From Flavobacteriaceae bacterium (GTDB lineage Bacteria; Bacteroidota; Bacteroidia; Flavobacteriales; Flavobacteriaceae): a DNA stretch of 41,825 nucleotides. The notes beneath the pieces were generated by a model. The model did not search any database. It was not told the DNA's origin and worked only from the letters and a program-made list of their open reading frames with translations. Below are positions 33,179 to 41,092 of this stretch, piece after piece. The translations under genes and the position numbers were made by a program. How positions within the stretch are numbered: position 1 is the stretch's first letter; each line of letters starts with the position of its first letter. The stretch lies in NCBI GenBank assembly GCA_029246125.1, contig JAQWNZ010000010.1, positions 1-41,825 of the forward strand, given 5' to 3'.

Positions 33179-34840
33179 ATGAATACAAGTTTTGAAACAC
33201 TTGACTATATAGTTTTCGCATTATATGCTTTAGTCATCTTAGGAGTTGGTTTATGGGTTTCACGCAATAAAAAAGGAGAAACAAAAAGTACAGAAGACTA
33301 TTTTTTAGCCAGTAAATCACTTCCCTGGTGGGCCATTGGTGCTTCTCTCATTGCTGCAAACATATCTGCAGAGCAATTTATTGGTATGTCAGGATCGGGT
33401 TTTGCCGGAGGATTGGCTATAGCCACATACGAATGGATGGCTGCGTTAACATTAATAGTTGTTGGTAAATTTTTTCTACCCATTTTTATCAAAAAGAAAA
33501 TTTACACAATCCCTGAATTTGTTGAACAACGATATTCTAGTCAACTTAAAACAATACTTGCTGTCTTTTGGATTGGATTATATGTTTTTGTAAATCTTGC
33601 ATCTGTTCTATATCTAGGAGGCTTAGCGTTGCAGACTATTTTAGGGATTGAAATGTTAACCGCAGTTATTGGACTTGCAGCCTTTGCGGCTGCCTATTCT
33701 CTTTACGGAGGACTTTCTGCTGTTGCGTGGACAGATATCATTCAAGTTATAGTATTGGTTTTTGGTGGTTTGGTTACTACTTATCTATCTCTAAATACAG
33801 TATCAGGTGGACAAGGTTTTATAGATGGTTTAATTTCAATATACAACGCTGTACCTGAAAGATTTGATATGATACTTGAGAAGAGTAATCCAGAATACAT
33901 GAATTTACCTGGTATTGGTGTACTCATAGGAGGAATGTGGGTGGCTAATCTATACTATTGGGGGTTCAATCAATACATTATCCAACGTACTCTTGCTGCC
34001 AAGTCTTTAGAGGAATCACAAAAGGGGATTCTTTTCGCGGCTGGTTTAAAAATGATTATTCCACTTATTGTCGTAATTCCTGGAATTGCTGCATACGTAA
34101 TTGTAAATGATCCTGTTCTTTTAGGATCTCTGGGAGATGCAGGGTTATCCAATATTCCATCTTCTGGTAAAGCAGATAAGGCATATCCTTGGCTTATGCA
34201 GTTTTTGCCAACAGGTTTAAAAGGAGTTGCAGTGGCTGCATTGGCAGCTGCAATTGTATCTTCATTAGCCTCTATGCTTAATTCAACCGCTACCATATTT
34301 ACAATGGACATATACAAGCAGTTAATTAATAAAAATGCAAGTGAAACCAAAACAGTCAACATAGGACGACTTTCTGCTTTTGTTGCGTTGATTATTGGAA
34401 CTATTATGGCCCCTCTTTTAGGTGGTATTGATCAAGCTTTCCAATTTATTCAAGAATATACAGGGATTGTTAGTCCCGGTATTCTTTCGGTATTTATATT
34501 AGGTCTTTTCTGGAAGAAAACATCAAATAAAGGGGCTATCTATGGTGCCCTAGCATCAATTCCTATAGCAATGTTTTTTAAAGTGGGGCCTAAAGGATGG
34601 ATGGTTGGCTCATCTCTTGAGGGAATTTTTCCTTCTCTACCCTTCTTAGATCAAATGGGATTAACTGCAATTTTATCAATGATAATTATTGCTTTGGTAA
34701 GTATAAAAGAAAATAAAGAAAAAGACGATGCTAAGGGAATCCAATTAGAGAAGGGAATTTTTGACACGAAATCTATTTACAATATTGGATCTTTTGCTTT
34801 AATGATTCTTTTGGCTGGTTTATACTCCTTTTTTTGGTAG
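33179..34840 (+). CDS. Sodium:solute symporter (SSS family), sugar-transporter-like
   Basis: A 553-residue inner-membrane protein with about 14 hydrophobic segments. Family motifs include EDYFLASKSLPWWAIGASLIAANIS, SAEQFIGMSGSGFAGGLA, YSLYGGLSAVAWTDIIQ and YWGFNQYIIQRTLAAKSLEESQKG, which resemble the sodium/galactose transporter vSGLT. A conserved sodium site is expected near SSLASMLNSTATIFTMDIY. The substrate could be a hexose, but neither neighbour is a sugar-utilisation gene, so this remains family-level inference. It stands alone with 91 bases upstream. Confidence 0.92.
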   Translation: MNTSFETLDYIVFALYALVILGVGLWVSRNKKGETKSTEDYFLASKSLPWWAIGASLIAANISAEQFIGMSGSGFAGGLAIATYEWMAALTLIVVGKFFLPIFIKKKIYTIPEFVEQRYSSQLKTILAVFWIGLYVFVNLASVLYLGGLALQTILGIEMLTAVIGLAAFAAAYSLYGGLSAVAWTDIIQVIVLVFGGLVTTYLSLNTVSGGQGFIDGLISIYNAVPERFDMILEKSNPEYMNLPGIGVLIGGMWVANLYYWGFNQYIIQRTLAAKSLEESQKGILFAAGLKMIIPLIVVIPGIAAYVIVNDPVLLGSLGDAGLSNIPSSGKADKAYPWLMQFLPTGLKGVAVAALAAAIVSSLASMLNSTATIFTMDIYKQLINKNASETKTVNIGRLSAFVALIIGTIMAPLLGGIDQAFQFIQEYTGIVSPGILSVFILGLFWKKTSNKGAIYGALASIPIAMFFKVGPKGWMVGSSLEGIFPSLPFLDQMGLTAILSMIIIALVSIKENKEKDDAKGIQLEKGIFDTKSIYNIGSFALMILLAGLYSFFW

Positions 34841-34889
34841 AAACTTTTCTTAAAATAAACGCGCTTTTATCTATAAAGAATCTATTATT

Positions 34890-36512
34890 TTAAGTACTGA
34901 TTTTAGATCTCAATTCTTTAATCTTCGGATCAGTCATGTATTCATCAAAAGATGTATATCTATCAATTACGCCCATCGGTGTTAGCTCCACGATTCGATT
35001 ACCGAGTGTTTGTGAAAATGTATGGTCGCTAGTACTGCAAAATAAAGTGCCTTTAAAGTTTTTAAGAGAATTATTGAAAGCTGTTATTGATTCTAAATCT
35101 AGGTGGTTAGTTGGTTCATTAAGAAGAAGAACATTCGCGCGCTCCATCATTATTTTGGAAAGCATACAACGTACTTTTTCTCCTCCTGAAAGCACATTGG
35201 ATGCTTTTAAGGCTTCGTCTCCACTGAACAACATCTTTCCTAAAAAACCCCGAATAAATACTTCCTCTCTTTCTTCTTCCGATTTAGTGTATTGCCTTAA
35301 CCAATCAACCAAAGAAATTGATTTTTCAAAAAAAACTTCATGATTAAGGGGAAGGTAAGCTTGGGAGGTTGTTATTCCCCATTCAAAGGAACCCTCATCT
35401 TGCTGTATTACACCCATTAATATATCATAAAAAGATTTAATCGCTCTTGTGTCTTTTGCATGGACAATTACTTTATCTCCTTTTGCAAAATTGATATTTA
35501 CATTTGAAAACAATATTTTTCCATTTAATGAACTAGAAAGATTCTCAATATTAAGAATCTGATCTCCTGCCTCTCTTTCTTGATCAAATATTAATGCAGG
35601 ATAACGACGACTTGAAGGTTTCAATTCCTCAATATCTAGTTTATCGATCATTTTCTTTCGAGAAGTAGCTTGTTTAGATTTAGCAACATTAGCTGAAAAA
35701 CGATCTATAAATTCTTGCAATTCTTTTTTCTTCTCTTCAGCTTTTTTGTTTTGTTGGTTTCTTTGACGAAGTGCTAGTTGACTGGACTCATACCAAAATG
35801 AATAATTTCCTGAGAAATGATTAATTTTTCCAAAATCAATGTCTGATATATGAGTACAAACTGCATCAAGGAAATGACGGTCATGGGATACGACTATAAC
35901 AGTATTTTCATAATTTGCTAAAAAGTTTTCCAACCACATGATAGTTTCATAATCCAAGTCATTTGTTGGTTCATCCATAATAAGTACGTCTGGATTTCCA
36001 AACAAGGCTTGAGCAAGAAGAATGCGAACCTTTTGCTTTCCATCTAATTCGCCCATCAATTTATTGTGTAAATCTTCTTTAATTTCCAAGTTAGAAAGTA
36101 AAGCTGCAGCTTCACTATCAGCATTCCAGCCATTCATTTCCTCATATTCTAACTGTAATACCCCTACCCGTTCACCATCGGCATCGGAAAAATCCACTTT
36201 ATTGTATAGATCATCCATTTCAGCCTTAATATCAAATAAGACTTTATTTCCTCTTAAGACGGTTTCTAAAGCAGGGTATTCATCAAAAGAATTATGACTT
36301 TGTTCCAATACTGAGATACGTTTACCAGGTTCTAAATGAACACTACCAGAATTAGCATCTTGTTTTCCTGAAAGAATTTTTAAAAAAGTAGATTTACCAG
36401 ATCCATTCGCTCCAATAATTCCATAACAATTACCAGCGGTGAAACTAATGCTCACTTCGTCAAATAAAATCCGTTTCCCAAATTGGACTGATAGACTAGA
36501 AACCGACAACAT
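34890..36512 (-). CDS. ABC-F family ATPase with degraded second nucleotide site
   Basis: A 540-residue soluble protein with two ABC domains and a charged linker (about 240-300) and no membrane segment, the layout of ribosome-associated ABC-F factors such as YbiT. NBD1: Walker A GANGSGKS (34-41), signature MGELDGKQKVR (153-163, lacking the usual LSGG), Walker B LIMDEPTNDLD (177-187), switch SHDRHF. NBD2: where Walker A should be, the sequence is VHAKDTRAIKSF (350-361) with no GxxGxGKS; the signature LSGGEKVR (441-448) is intact; Walker B reads LLLNEPTNHLD with Asn465; the switch reads TSDHTF. Only one composite ATP site looks normal. Confidence 0.93.
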   Translation of the reverse strand: MLSVSSLSVQFGKRILFDEVSISFTAGNCYGIIGANGSGKSTFLKILSGKQDANSGSVHLEPGKRISVLEQSHNSFDEYPALETVLRGNKVLFDIKAEMDDLYNKVDFSDADGERVGVLQLEYEEMNGWNADSEAAALLSNLEIKEDLHNKLMGELDGKQKVRILLAQALFGNPDVLIMDEPTNDLDYETIMWLENFLANYENTVIVVSHDRHFLDAVCTHISDIDFGKINHFSGNYSFWYESSQLALRQRNQQNKKAEEKKKELQEFIDRFSANVAKSKQATSRKKMIDKLDIEELKPSSRRYPALIFDQEREAGDQILNIENLSSSLNGKILFSNVNINFAKGDKVIVHAKDTRAIKSFYDILMGVIQQDEGSFEWGITTSQAYLPLNHEVFFEKSISLVDWLRQYTKSEEEREEVFIRGFLGKMLFSGDEALKASNVLSGGEKVRCMLSKIMMERANVLLLNEPTNHLDLESITAFNNSLKNFKGTLFCSTSDHTFSQTLGNRIVELTPMGVIDRYTSFDEYMTDPKIKELRSKIST

Positions 36513-36529
36513 AACATTTTTTTAAGCTG

Positions 36530-36537
36530 CAAACTTA
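36530..36537 (-). promoter_or_regulatory. TAnnTTTG promoter box (TAAGTTTG) for the ABC-F gene
   Basis: Exact -7 element with a calibrated start near 36525, 13 bases before the ATG at 36512. Confidence 0.5.
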
Positions 36538-36605
36538 CATAAAACCTTTTGAGAGATTTGCGAACAAGCAATATTTTTAACTATGAAATATTGTATTTTT
36601 AACAA

Positions 36606-37994
36606 ATGATAAAAAGAATTCTATTTATCTTTATTTGTGTGGGATTAATTCAATCTTGCGGAACTGAAAAAAAATCATTTAAACGTATTTTTTTTGGTGG
36701 CCAGATCATAAACCCATCATCAAAAAAAGTAACCCTATATCAAGGGAATAAATCCATAGATGTATTTGAGTTAGACGAAAATTTACGTTTTAAGAAAAGT
36801 TATGATTCACTCAATAGTGGTATTTTTAAAATAGAACACCTTCCCGAATTCCAATCTCTTCTTTTAGAAGAAGGAGACAGTATTTGGGTTAGAATCAATG
36901 CACTAACTTTTGATGAATCTATTGTCTATTCTGGCTCCGGTGCCTCTAAGAATAATTTTTTGATGGAATTACTCTTGAAACAAGAAAAAGAGAATGATTA
37001 CTTGTCTTCAAAATACTCTAGCAGTCGTAAAGTTTTTAGTCAATTGTTAGACTCAATGCTTTTAGAAAAAAAGAATTTATGGATTAAGATGGATTCACTA
37101 AATAATCTCTCTCCAATCGCTCAAAAAGTCACTCAAGCAGCATATATTTACCCTTACGCAACAATACGTGAGCGTTATGCACTTCTTCGTGGTTCTCAAT
37201 GGACTAATAAAGAAGATAGCCTTTACTTTAGTTTTCAAAAATATCTAAACTACGGTGATAATGACTTAGCATTTTTTAATCCATATGTAAATTATGTTCT
37301 AAATTTCATTAATAAAAAGGCTTTGAAACCAGGAGCTTCTTATTTTCAAATTAAACAAACTACTGATTTTAATATAAGTCGTCTCGAGGCATTAGATAAA
37401 AATATAAAAGGATCTTTATTGCGAAATAATTTAGCTCGTGCTATTGCTTTTGAGGAAATATTAACTTTCGAAAATCACGGTCAACACGAACGTTTTTTAC
37501 AATTCTATGCTACAATCAACACATCTCCAGTTTATCTGGCAGAGGTTCTTAATTTACATAATGATATTAGTAGTTTAGAACCAAATAATTTACTTCCAAA
37601 AATTTTACTTCAAAATTCAAAACGCGATACCATCAATAGTAATTTTCTTACCAAGGATAAAACAACGGTAATTTACTTTTGGTCACAAACTCAAATGAAT
37701 CAGTATCGAAACTCAATAGAACGAGTTAATAGATTTCAAAAAAAATATCCAAAAATTCGTTTTGTAGGTATTTGTATACAACCTTTTAATACAATAGTTG
37801 ATGAAATACAAAAAATAATGGAGGTAGATAAGAAAAATCAATTTGCACTTATTGATTTTGAAACAGCAAGTAAGTCATGGGTTCTAACTCTTTTGAACAA
37901 AGCCATGATTATTGATCCTGAAGGTAGGGTTATAGAAGGTTTTGGTAATTTTTCAGATACGAATTTTGAAATATTATTAAAAAAAATTGACTGA
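36606..37994 (+). CDS. Lipoprotein with thioredoxin-like C-terminus lacking the CxxC motif
   Basis: A 462-residue exported protein. The signal peptide ends in a lipobox (GLIQSC, Cys18). Residues about 28-100 (GGQIINPSSKKVTLYQ onward) look like the DUF4369-type beta domain often joined to TlpA-like proteins. A helical middle (about 115-340) follows. From about 350 a TlpA/thioredoxin-like fold is suggested by TTVIYFWSQTQ, FVGICIQP, and LNKAMIIDPEGRVIEGFG. At the redox position the sequence is FWSQTQMN (358-365) with no cysteine, so thiol-disulfide exchange is unlikely. Probably a binding or scaffold protein of the envelope; substrate unknown. Confidence 0.8.
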   Translation: MIKRILFIFICVGLIQSCGTEKKSFKRIFFGGQIINPSSKKVTLYQGNKSIDVFELDENLRFKKSYDSLNSGIFKIEHLPEFQSLLLEEGDSIWVRINALTFDESIVYSGSGASKNNFLMELLLKQEKENDYLSSKYSSSRKVFSQLLDSMLLEKKNLWIKMDSLNNLSPIAQKVTQAAYIYPYATIRERYALLRGSQWTNKEDSLYFSFQKYLNYGDNDLAFFNPYVNYVLNFINKKALKPGASYFQIKQTTDFNISRLEALDKNIKGSLLRNNLARAIAFEEILTFENHGQHERFLQFYATINTSPVYLAEVLNLHNDISSLEPNNLLPKILLQNSKRDTINSNFLTKDKTTVIYFWSQTQMNQYRNSIERVNRFQKKYPKIRFVGICIQPFNTIVDEIQKIMEVDKKNQFALIDFETASKSWVLTLLNKAMIIDPEGRVIEGFGNFSDTNFEILLKKID

Positions 37995-37999
37995 AAGAC

Positions 38000-38653
38000 T
38001 TAATTTCCTTTTTTATAATCAGCTAAAAATTTGTCCAAACCTATATCAGTTAAAGGATGTTTTAACAAGCCTTTGATAGCTGATAACGGCCCAGTCATTA
38101 CATCAGCTCCAATTTTAGCACAGTTAACTATATGCATGGTATTACGTACCGAAGCCGCTAGAATCTCTGTTTCAAAGGCAAAATTATCATATACTAATCG
38201 AATATCTTCAATTAAATCCAAGCCATCAGTAGAAACATCGTCTAATCGTCCAATAAAGGGAGAAACATATGTTGCACCAGCCTTTGCAGCTAACAATGCT
38301 TGACCTACAGAAAAGACTAAAGTGCAATTGGTTTTAATTCCTGCATCAGAAAAATACTTTAATGCCTTTACGCCCTCTTCGGTCATAGGAATTTTTACTA
38401 CGATTTGCGAATGTAAAGAAGACAGAGCATTACCTTCTCGAACCATTCCCTCAAAATCAACAGCGATTACCTCCGCAGAAACATCTCCATCAACAATTTC
38501 ACAAATTTCTACATAATGCTTTAAAATACTGTTAGCACCTGTAATACCTTCTTTTGCCATTAGAGATGGGTTTGTTGTTACCCCATCTAGTACTCCCATT
38601 GCTTGAGCTTCACGAATTTGTTCTAGATTAGCAGTGTCGATAAAAAATTTCAT
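38000..38653 (-). CDS. fsa: Transaldolase-like fructose-6-phosphate aldolase
   Basis: A 217-residue small transaldolase-family enzyme. [29 protein letters not shown] and Lys87 in [10 protein letters not shown] (Schiff-base lysine) are diagnostic, with SPFIGRLDD and [19 protein letters not shown] also typical. The size fits the FSA/TalC subgroup, which cleaves fructose 6-phosphate or acts as a short transaldolase; sequence alone does not settle which. It lies 10 bases after the SDR gene and shares its transcript. Confidence 0.92.
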   Translation of the reverse strand: MKFFIDTANLEQIREAQAMGVLDGVTTNPSLMAKEGITGANSILKHYVEICEIVDGDVSAEVIAVDFEGMVREGNALSSLHSQIVVKIPMTEEGVKALKYFSDAGIKTNCTLVFSVGQALLAAKAGATYVSPFIGRLDDVSTDGLDLIEDIRLVYDNFAFETEILAASVRNTMHIVNCAKIGADVMTGPLSAIKGLLKHPLTDIGLDKFLADYKKGN

Positions 38654-38663
38654 AAGTAATTTG

Positions 38664-39473
38664 TTATAATTTATAATGGTTCATTAATAGTTTTTCAAAT
38701 ATACGACTTGGTAATAAGCTTTTTAAAATCCCCGAAAGTTTTTGCAAAGGTGCTCCAACTTTATAGCGCACCTTTGGATTTATGGTATTGATTAATGATT
38801 CTATTTTTTTTGCAATTTCTTTTGGATCAATTCCATTATCAACATGCTCATTCATTTGGTCTAAGCTGAATTTATAGGTTTTAAAATATGGAGAATCTTT
38901 GTTTAAAAATACATTGTGACGTCGTTCTGCAATATTGGATATAAAATCGCCTGGGGCAACATTACAAATTCGAATTCCAAACGATTGAGTTTCCATTCGT
39001 AAAGCTTCTGCCATTCTTTCTAATGCTCCTTTTGATGCTGAATATGGTCCTCGAAAAGGAAGTCCAAAATCAGAAGCAATTGAAGTTATATTAATAATTA
39101 AGCCTTCACCTTGTTCACGCATTTTAGGTAGAACAGCCTGAATTATTTCTAAAGGACCAAAGCAATTGATTTCAAAATGCTGCTTTACAGCACTTAGCTG
39201 GATTTCTTCAATGGGACCTGTAATTCCAACACCAGCATTATTGATCAAAACATCTAACCTCCCACCAGTTTGCTCTAAAACAGACTTAATACAACTTTGA
39301 ATGCTTTTTGAATCACTTATTTCTAAAGTTAGAAAAGTAAAAGGGTACTGTTTTTCATATTGGCTTGGGTTACGACAAGTTCCAAAAACTATGTAGCCTT
39401 TTTTTTGTAAATAAAGTGCTGTTGTCAATCCCAGACCTGAAGAAGCTCCAGTAATAAGTACGACTTTAGACAT
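38664..39473 (-). CDS. Short-chain dehydrogenase/reductase
   Basis: A 269-residue classical [21 protein letters not shown] is the NAD(P) site, followed by [11 protein letters not shown] and the catalytic Ser, Tyr and Lys in [26 protein letters not shown]. The C-terminus ([21 protein letters not shown]) resembles SDRs of the oxidoreductase group that act on hydrophobic substrates, but the substrate is unknown. The ATG is only 16 bases past the SRP RNA 3' end, leaving no room for a normal promoter. Its expression is therefore likely tied to read-through from ffs. Confidence 0.92.
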   Translation of the reverse strand: MSKVVLITGASSGLGLTTALYLQKKGYIVFGTCRNPSQYEKQYPFTFLTLEISDSKSIQSCIKSVLEQTGGRLDVLINNAGVGITGPIEEIQLSAVKQHFEINCFGPLEIIQAVLPKMREQGEGLIINITSIASDFGLPFRGPYSASKGALERMAEALRMETQSFGIRICNVAPGDFISNIAERRHNVFLNKDSPYFKTYKFSLDQMNEHVDNGIDPKEIAKKIESLINTINPKVRYKVGAPLQKLSGILKSLLPSRIFEKLLMNHYKL

Positions 39474-39489
39474 TTTTAAAAGTTAAAAA

Positions 39490-39585
39490 GGGCAAGCGAC
39501 CTACATCACACCGCTACGACTGGTTACCCTTGCTGCGTTCCCACCCTGGGGGATTTACCAGGAGCTGGTTGTGTAAAACTTGCCC
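39490..39585 (-). ncRNA. ffs: Small signal recognition particle RNA (4.5S-type)
   Basis: A 96-base RNA on the minus strand. The ends GGGCAAG (39585-39579) and CTTGCCC (39496-39490) pair perfectly. The apical SRP domain, with the conserved GGGTGGGAACGCAGCAAGGGT around the GGAA-type loop and asymmetric bulge, is clear. ACACAACCAG and the 3' side GTGTG add internal stems. A T-rich tract (TTTTTAACTTTT) follows the 3' end. The RNA binds Ffh to target membrane proteins. The SDR gene starts 16 bases beyond it. Confidence 0.95.
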
Positions 39586-39589
39586 ATAA

Positions 39590-39597
39590 CAAATATA
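39590..39597 (-). promoter_or_regulatory. ffs promoter: TATATTTG with TTG 19 bases upstream
   Basis: TATATTTG (39597-39590) ends 4 bases before the first base of the SRP RNA. A TTG (39619-39617) lies exactly 19 bases upstream, matching the Bacteroidota -33/-7 arrangement. Because the RNA end is fixed by its terminal stem, this promoter calibrates the start-site distance (G of the box plus 5 bases) used for the other boxes. Confidence 0.85.
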
Positions 39598-39673
39598 AGC
39601 TCTACAATGAGTTCAACAATCATTTTAATTGCTTAATTTTAAAAATGATTTAATCAATTAATTTTTGCGTTAG

Positions 39674-40699
39674 ATGCCCTTAAAAAGTATTCTGTTTTTT
39701 TCTTTTATCCTTTTTTTATTCAAATGTGGAGGCTCAAATACTTCAATTTTTAAAATTTTAACAGGTATCAAAAATGATAAAGCTATTTGGGGAGATACAC
39801 TTGAACTTAAGCTTAATAAAATAATTGAAGGAGCTAAGGTTGATTATTTTCTAAATAATAAGCCCATAAAATCAAATCACGTACTTACTAATGAACCACT
39901 TGGAACTCACCCTTTAAAAGCAGTCATAACTCAAGATGAAACTACTTTTGAAAAAATAATAAATCTTACCCTACTTGCCCCAAATCCACCAAAACTTTAT
40001 ACTTATGAAGTCATAGATAGTTATCCTCACGATATTTCAGCCTATACAAAGGGTTTAGAATTTGATGGAGAGGCCCTTTATGAGAGCACAGGACTCAACG
40101 GTAAATCAAGTTTAAGAATCGTAGACTACAAAACAGGTGTTATATTATTAAACAAAGCCCTTGATAAGAATTTTTTTGGGGAAGGTTTAACTATTTTGAA
40201 AAACAAAGTGATTCAATTGACCTGGAAGTCTATGAAAGGATTAGTGTATGAAAAAAAAACACTTGAAATGGAAAAATCATTTCCTTTTTCATCTAGTAAA
40301 GAAGGATGGGGATTATGCAATGATGGCTATTTTTTATACAAATCTGATGGCACCCATCGTATTTGGACTCTTGACGCAAAAAATTATGAGGAAAAGGGAA
40401 ATATTCAAGTAATGACACACAAAACTTCTTTAAAAAATATTAATGAATTGGAATGGGTAGAGGGGAAAATTTACGCTAACACTTATCAATTTAAAAAAGA
40501 TGTAGTGGTAATTATAGATCCTGTTAGTGGGGCTGTTGAGGGAGTTGTAGATTTTTCAGGACTCAAAGAAAAGGTAAAGCGTCATGAACAGCTCAATGTT
40601 TTTAATGGAATCGCTTACCACTCATCACGTAAAACTTTCTTTGTTACGGGGAAAAATTGGGATACACTTTTTGAAGTGAAAATTGTTCCCAAAGAATGA
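39674..40699 (+). CDS. Glutaminyl-peptide cyclotransferase, lipoprotein
   Basis: A 341-residue exported enzyme that cyclises N-terminal glutamine to pyroglutamate. A lipobox (LFLFKC, Cys18) follows the signal peptide. The beta-propeller glutamine cyclotransferase domain fills about 110-341: SYPHDISAYTKGLEFDGEALYESTG, FGEGLTILKNKVIQLTWKS, GWGLCNDGYFLYKSDGT, NELEWVEGKIYANTYQ and NGIAYHSSRKTFFVTGKNWDTLFEV (one conserved ending). This is the plant/bacterial propeller type, not the metallopeptidase-like QC. An N-terminal extra beta domain (about 20-105) precedes it. It overlaps the thioesterase gene by 4 bases. Confidence 0.93.
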   Translation: MPLKSILFFSFILFLFKCGGSNTSIFKILTGIKNDKAIWGDTLELKLNKIIEGAKVDYFLNNKPIKSNHVLTNEPLGTHPLKAVITQDETTFEKIINLTLLAPNPPKLYTYEVIDSYPHDISAYTKGLEFDGEALYESTGLNGKSSLRIVDYKTGVILLNKALDKNFFGEGLTILKNKVIQLTWKSMKGLVYEKKTLEMEKSFPFSSSKEGWGLCNDGYFLYKSDGTHRIWTLDAKNYEEKGNIQVMTHKTSLKNINELEWVEGKIYANTYQFKKDVVVIIDPVSGAVEGVVDFSGLKEKVKRHEQLNVFNGIAYHSSRKTFFVTGKNWDTLFEVKIVPKE

Positions 40700-41082
40700 A
40701 TAGATTCAGAATAACAACTCAAGTGCTTCCTGAGCATATTGATAATTTAGGGCATGTCAACAATGTACAATATCTCTATTGGGTCCAAACTGCTGCTCAT
40801 ACCCATTGGAAAGAACTAACTAACATCATAAAAGAACCCATTGGTGTTTGGGTGGTTCGCAGTCACTCTATTATATATAAAAACGAAGCTTTCGAAGGAG
40901 AAACGCTGACCCTTGAAACTTATGTCAAAGAATCTAGAGGGGCATTATCTGAACGAATTGTAGAAATTTATAATCCTGAACAAATTCTTTTAGCGCAGTG
41001 CAGTACTCAGTGGTGTTATTTAGATACAATTAATCAAAAACCTACCACAATTCCTCATAGTATTCTGGAACTGTTTGAATAG
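40696..41082 (+). CDS. Acyl-CoA thioesterase, 4HBT/YbgC-like hotdog fold
   Basis: A 128-residue single hotdog-domain protein. HIDNLGHVNNVQYLYWVQ carries the catalytic Asp16 and the GHVNN substrate loop of the 4-hydroxybenzoyl-CoA thioesterase family. The ending LLAQCSTQWCYLD is the usual last strands. The ATG overlaps the glutaminyl cyclase stop (ATGA), so translation is coupled, although the two activities have no obvious common pathway. The convergent glyA ends 10 bases away. Acyl-CoA chain length cannot be inferred. Confidence 0.9.
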   Translation: MNRFRITTQVLPEHIDNLGHVNNVQYLYWVQTAAHTHWKELTNIIKEPIGVWVVRSHSIIYKNEAFEGETLTLETYVKESRGALSERIVEIYNPEQILLAQCSTQWCYLDTINQKPTTIPHSILELFE

Positions 41083-41092
41083 TAACTGACTA

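Noticed and set aside
33970-34362. 130-codon open frame antisense to the sodium symporter gene
   Set aside because: The long antisense frame follows from the codon bias of the symporter; no family match or promoter.
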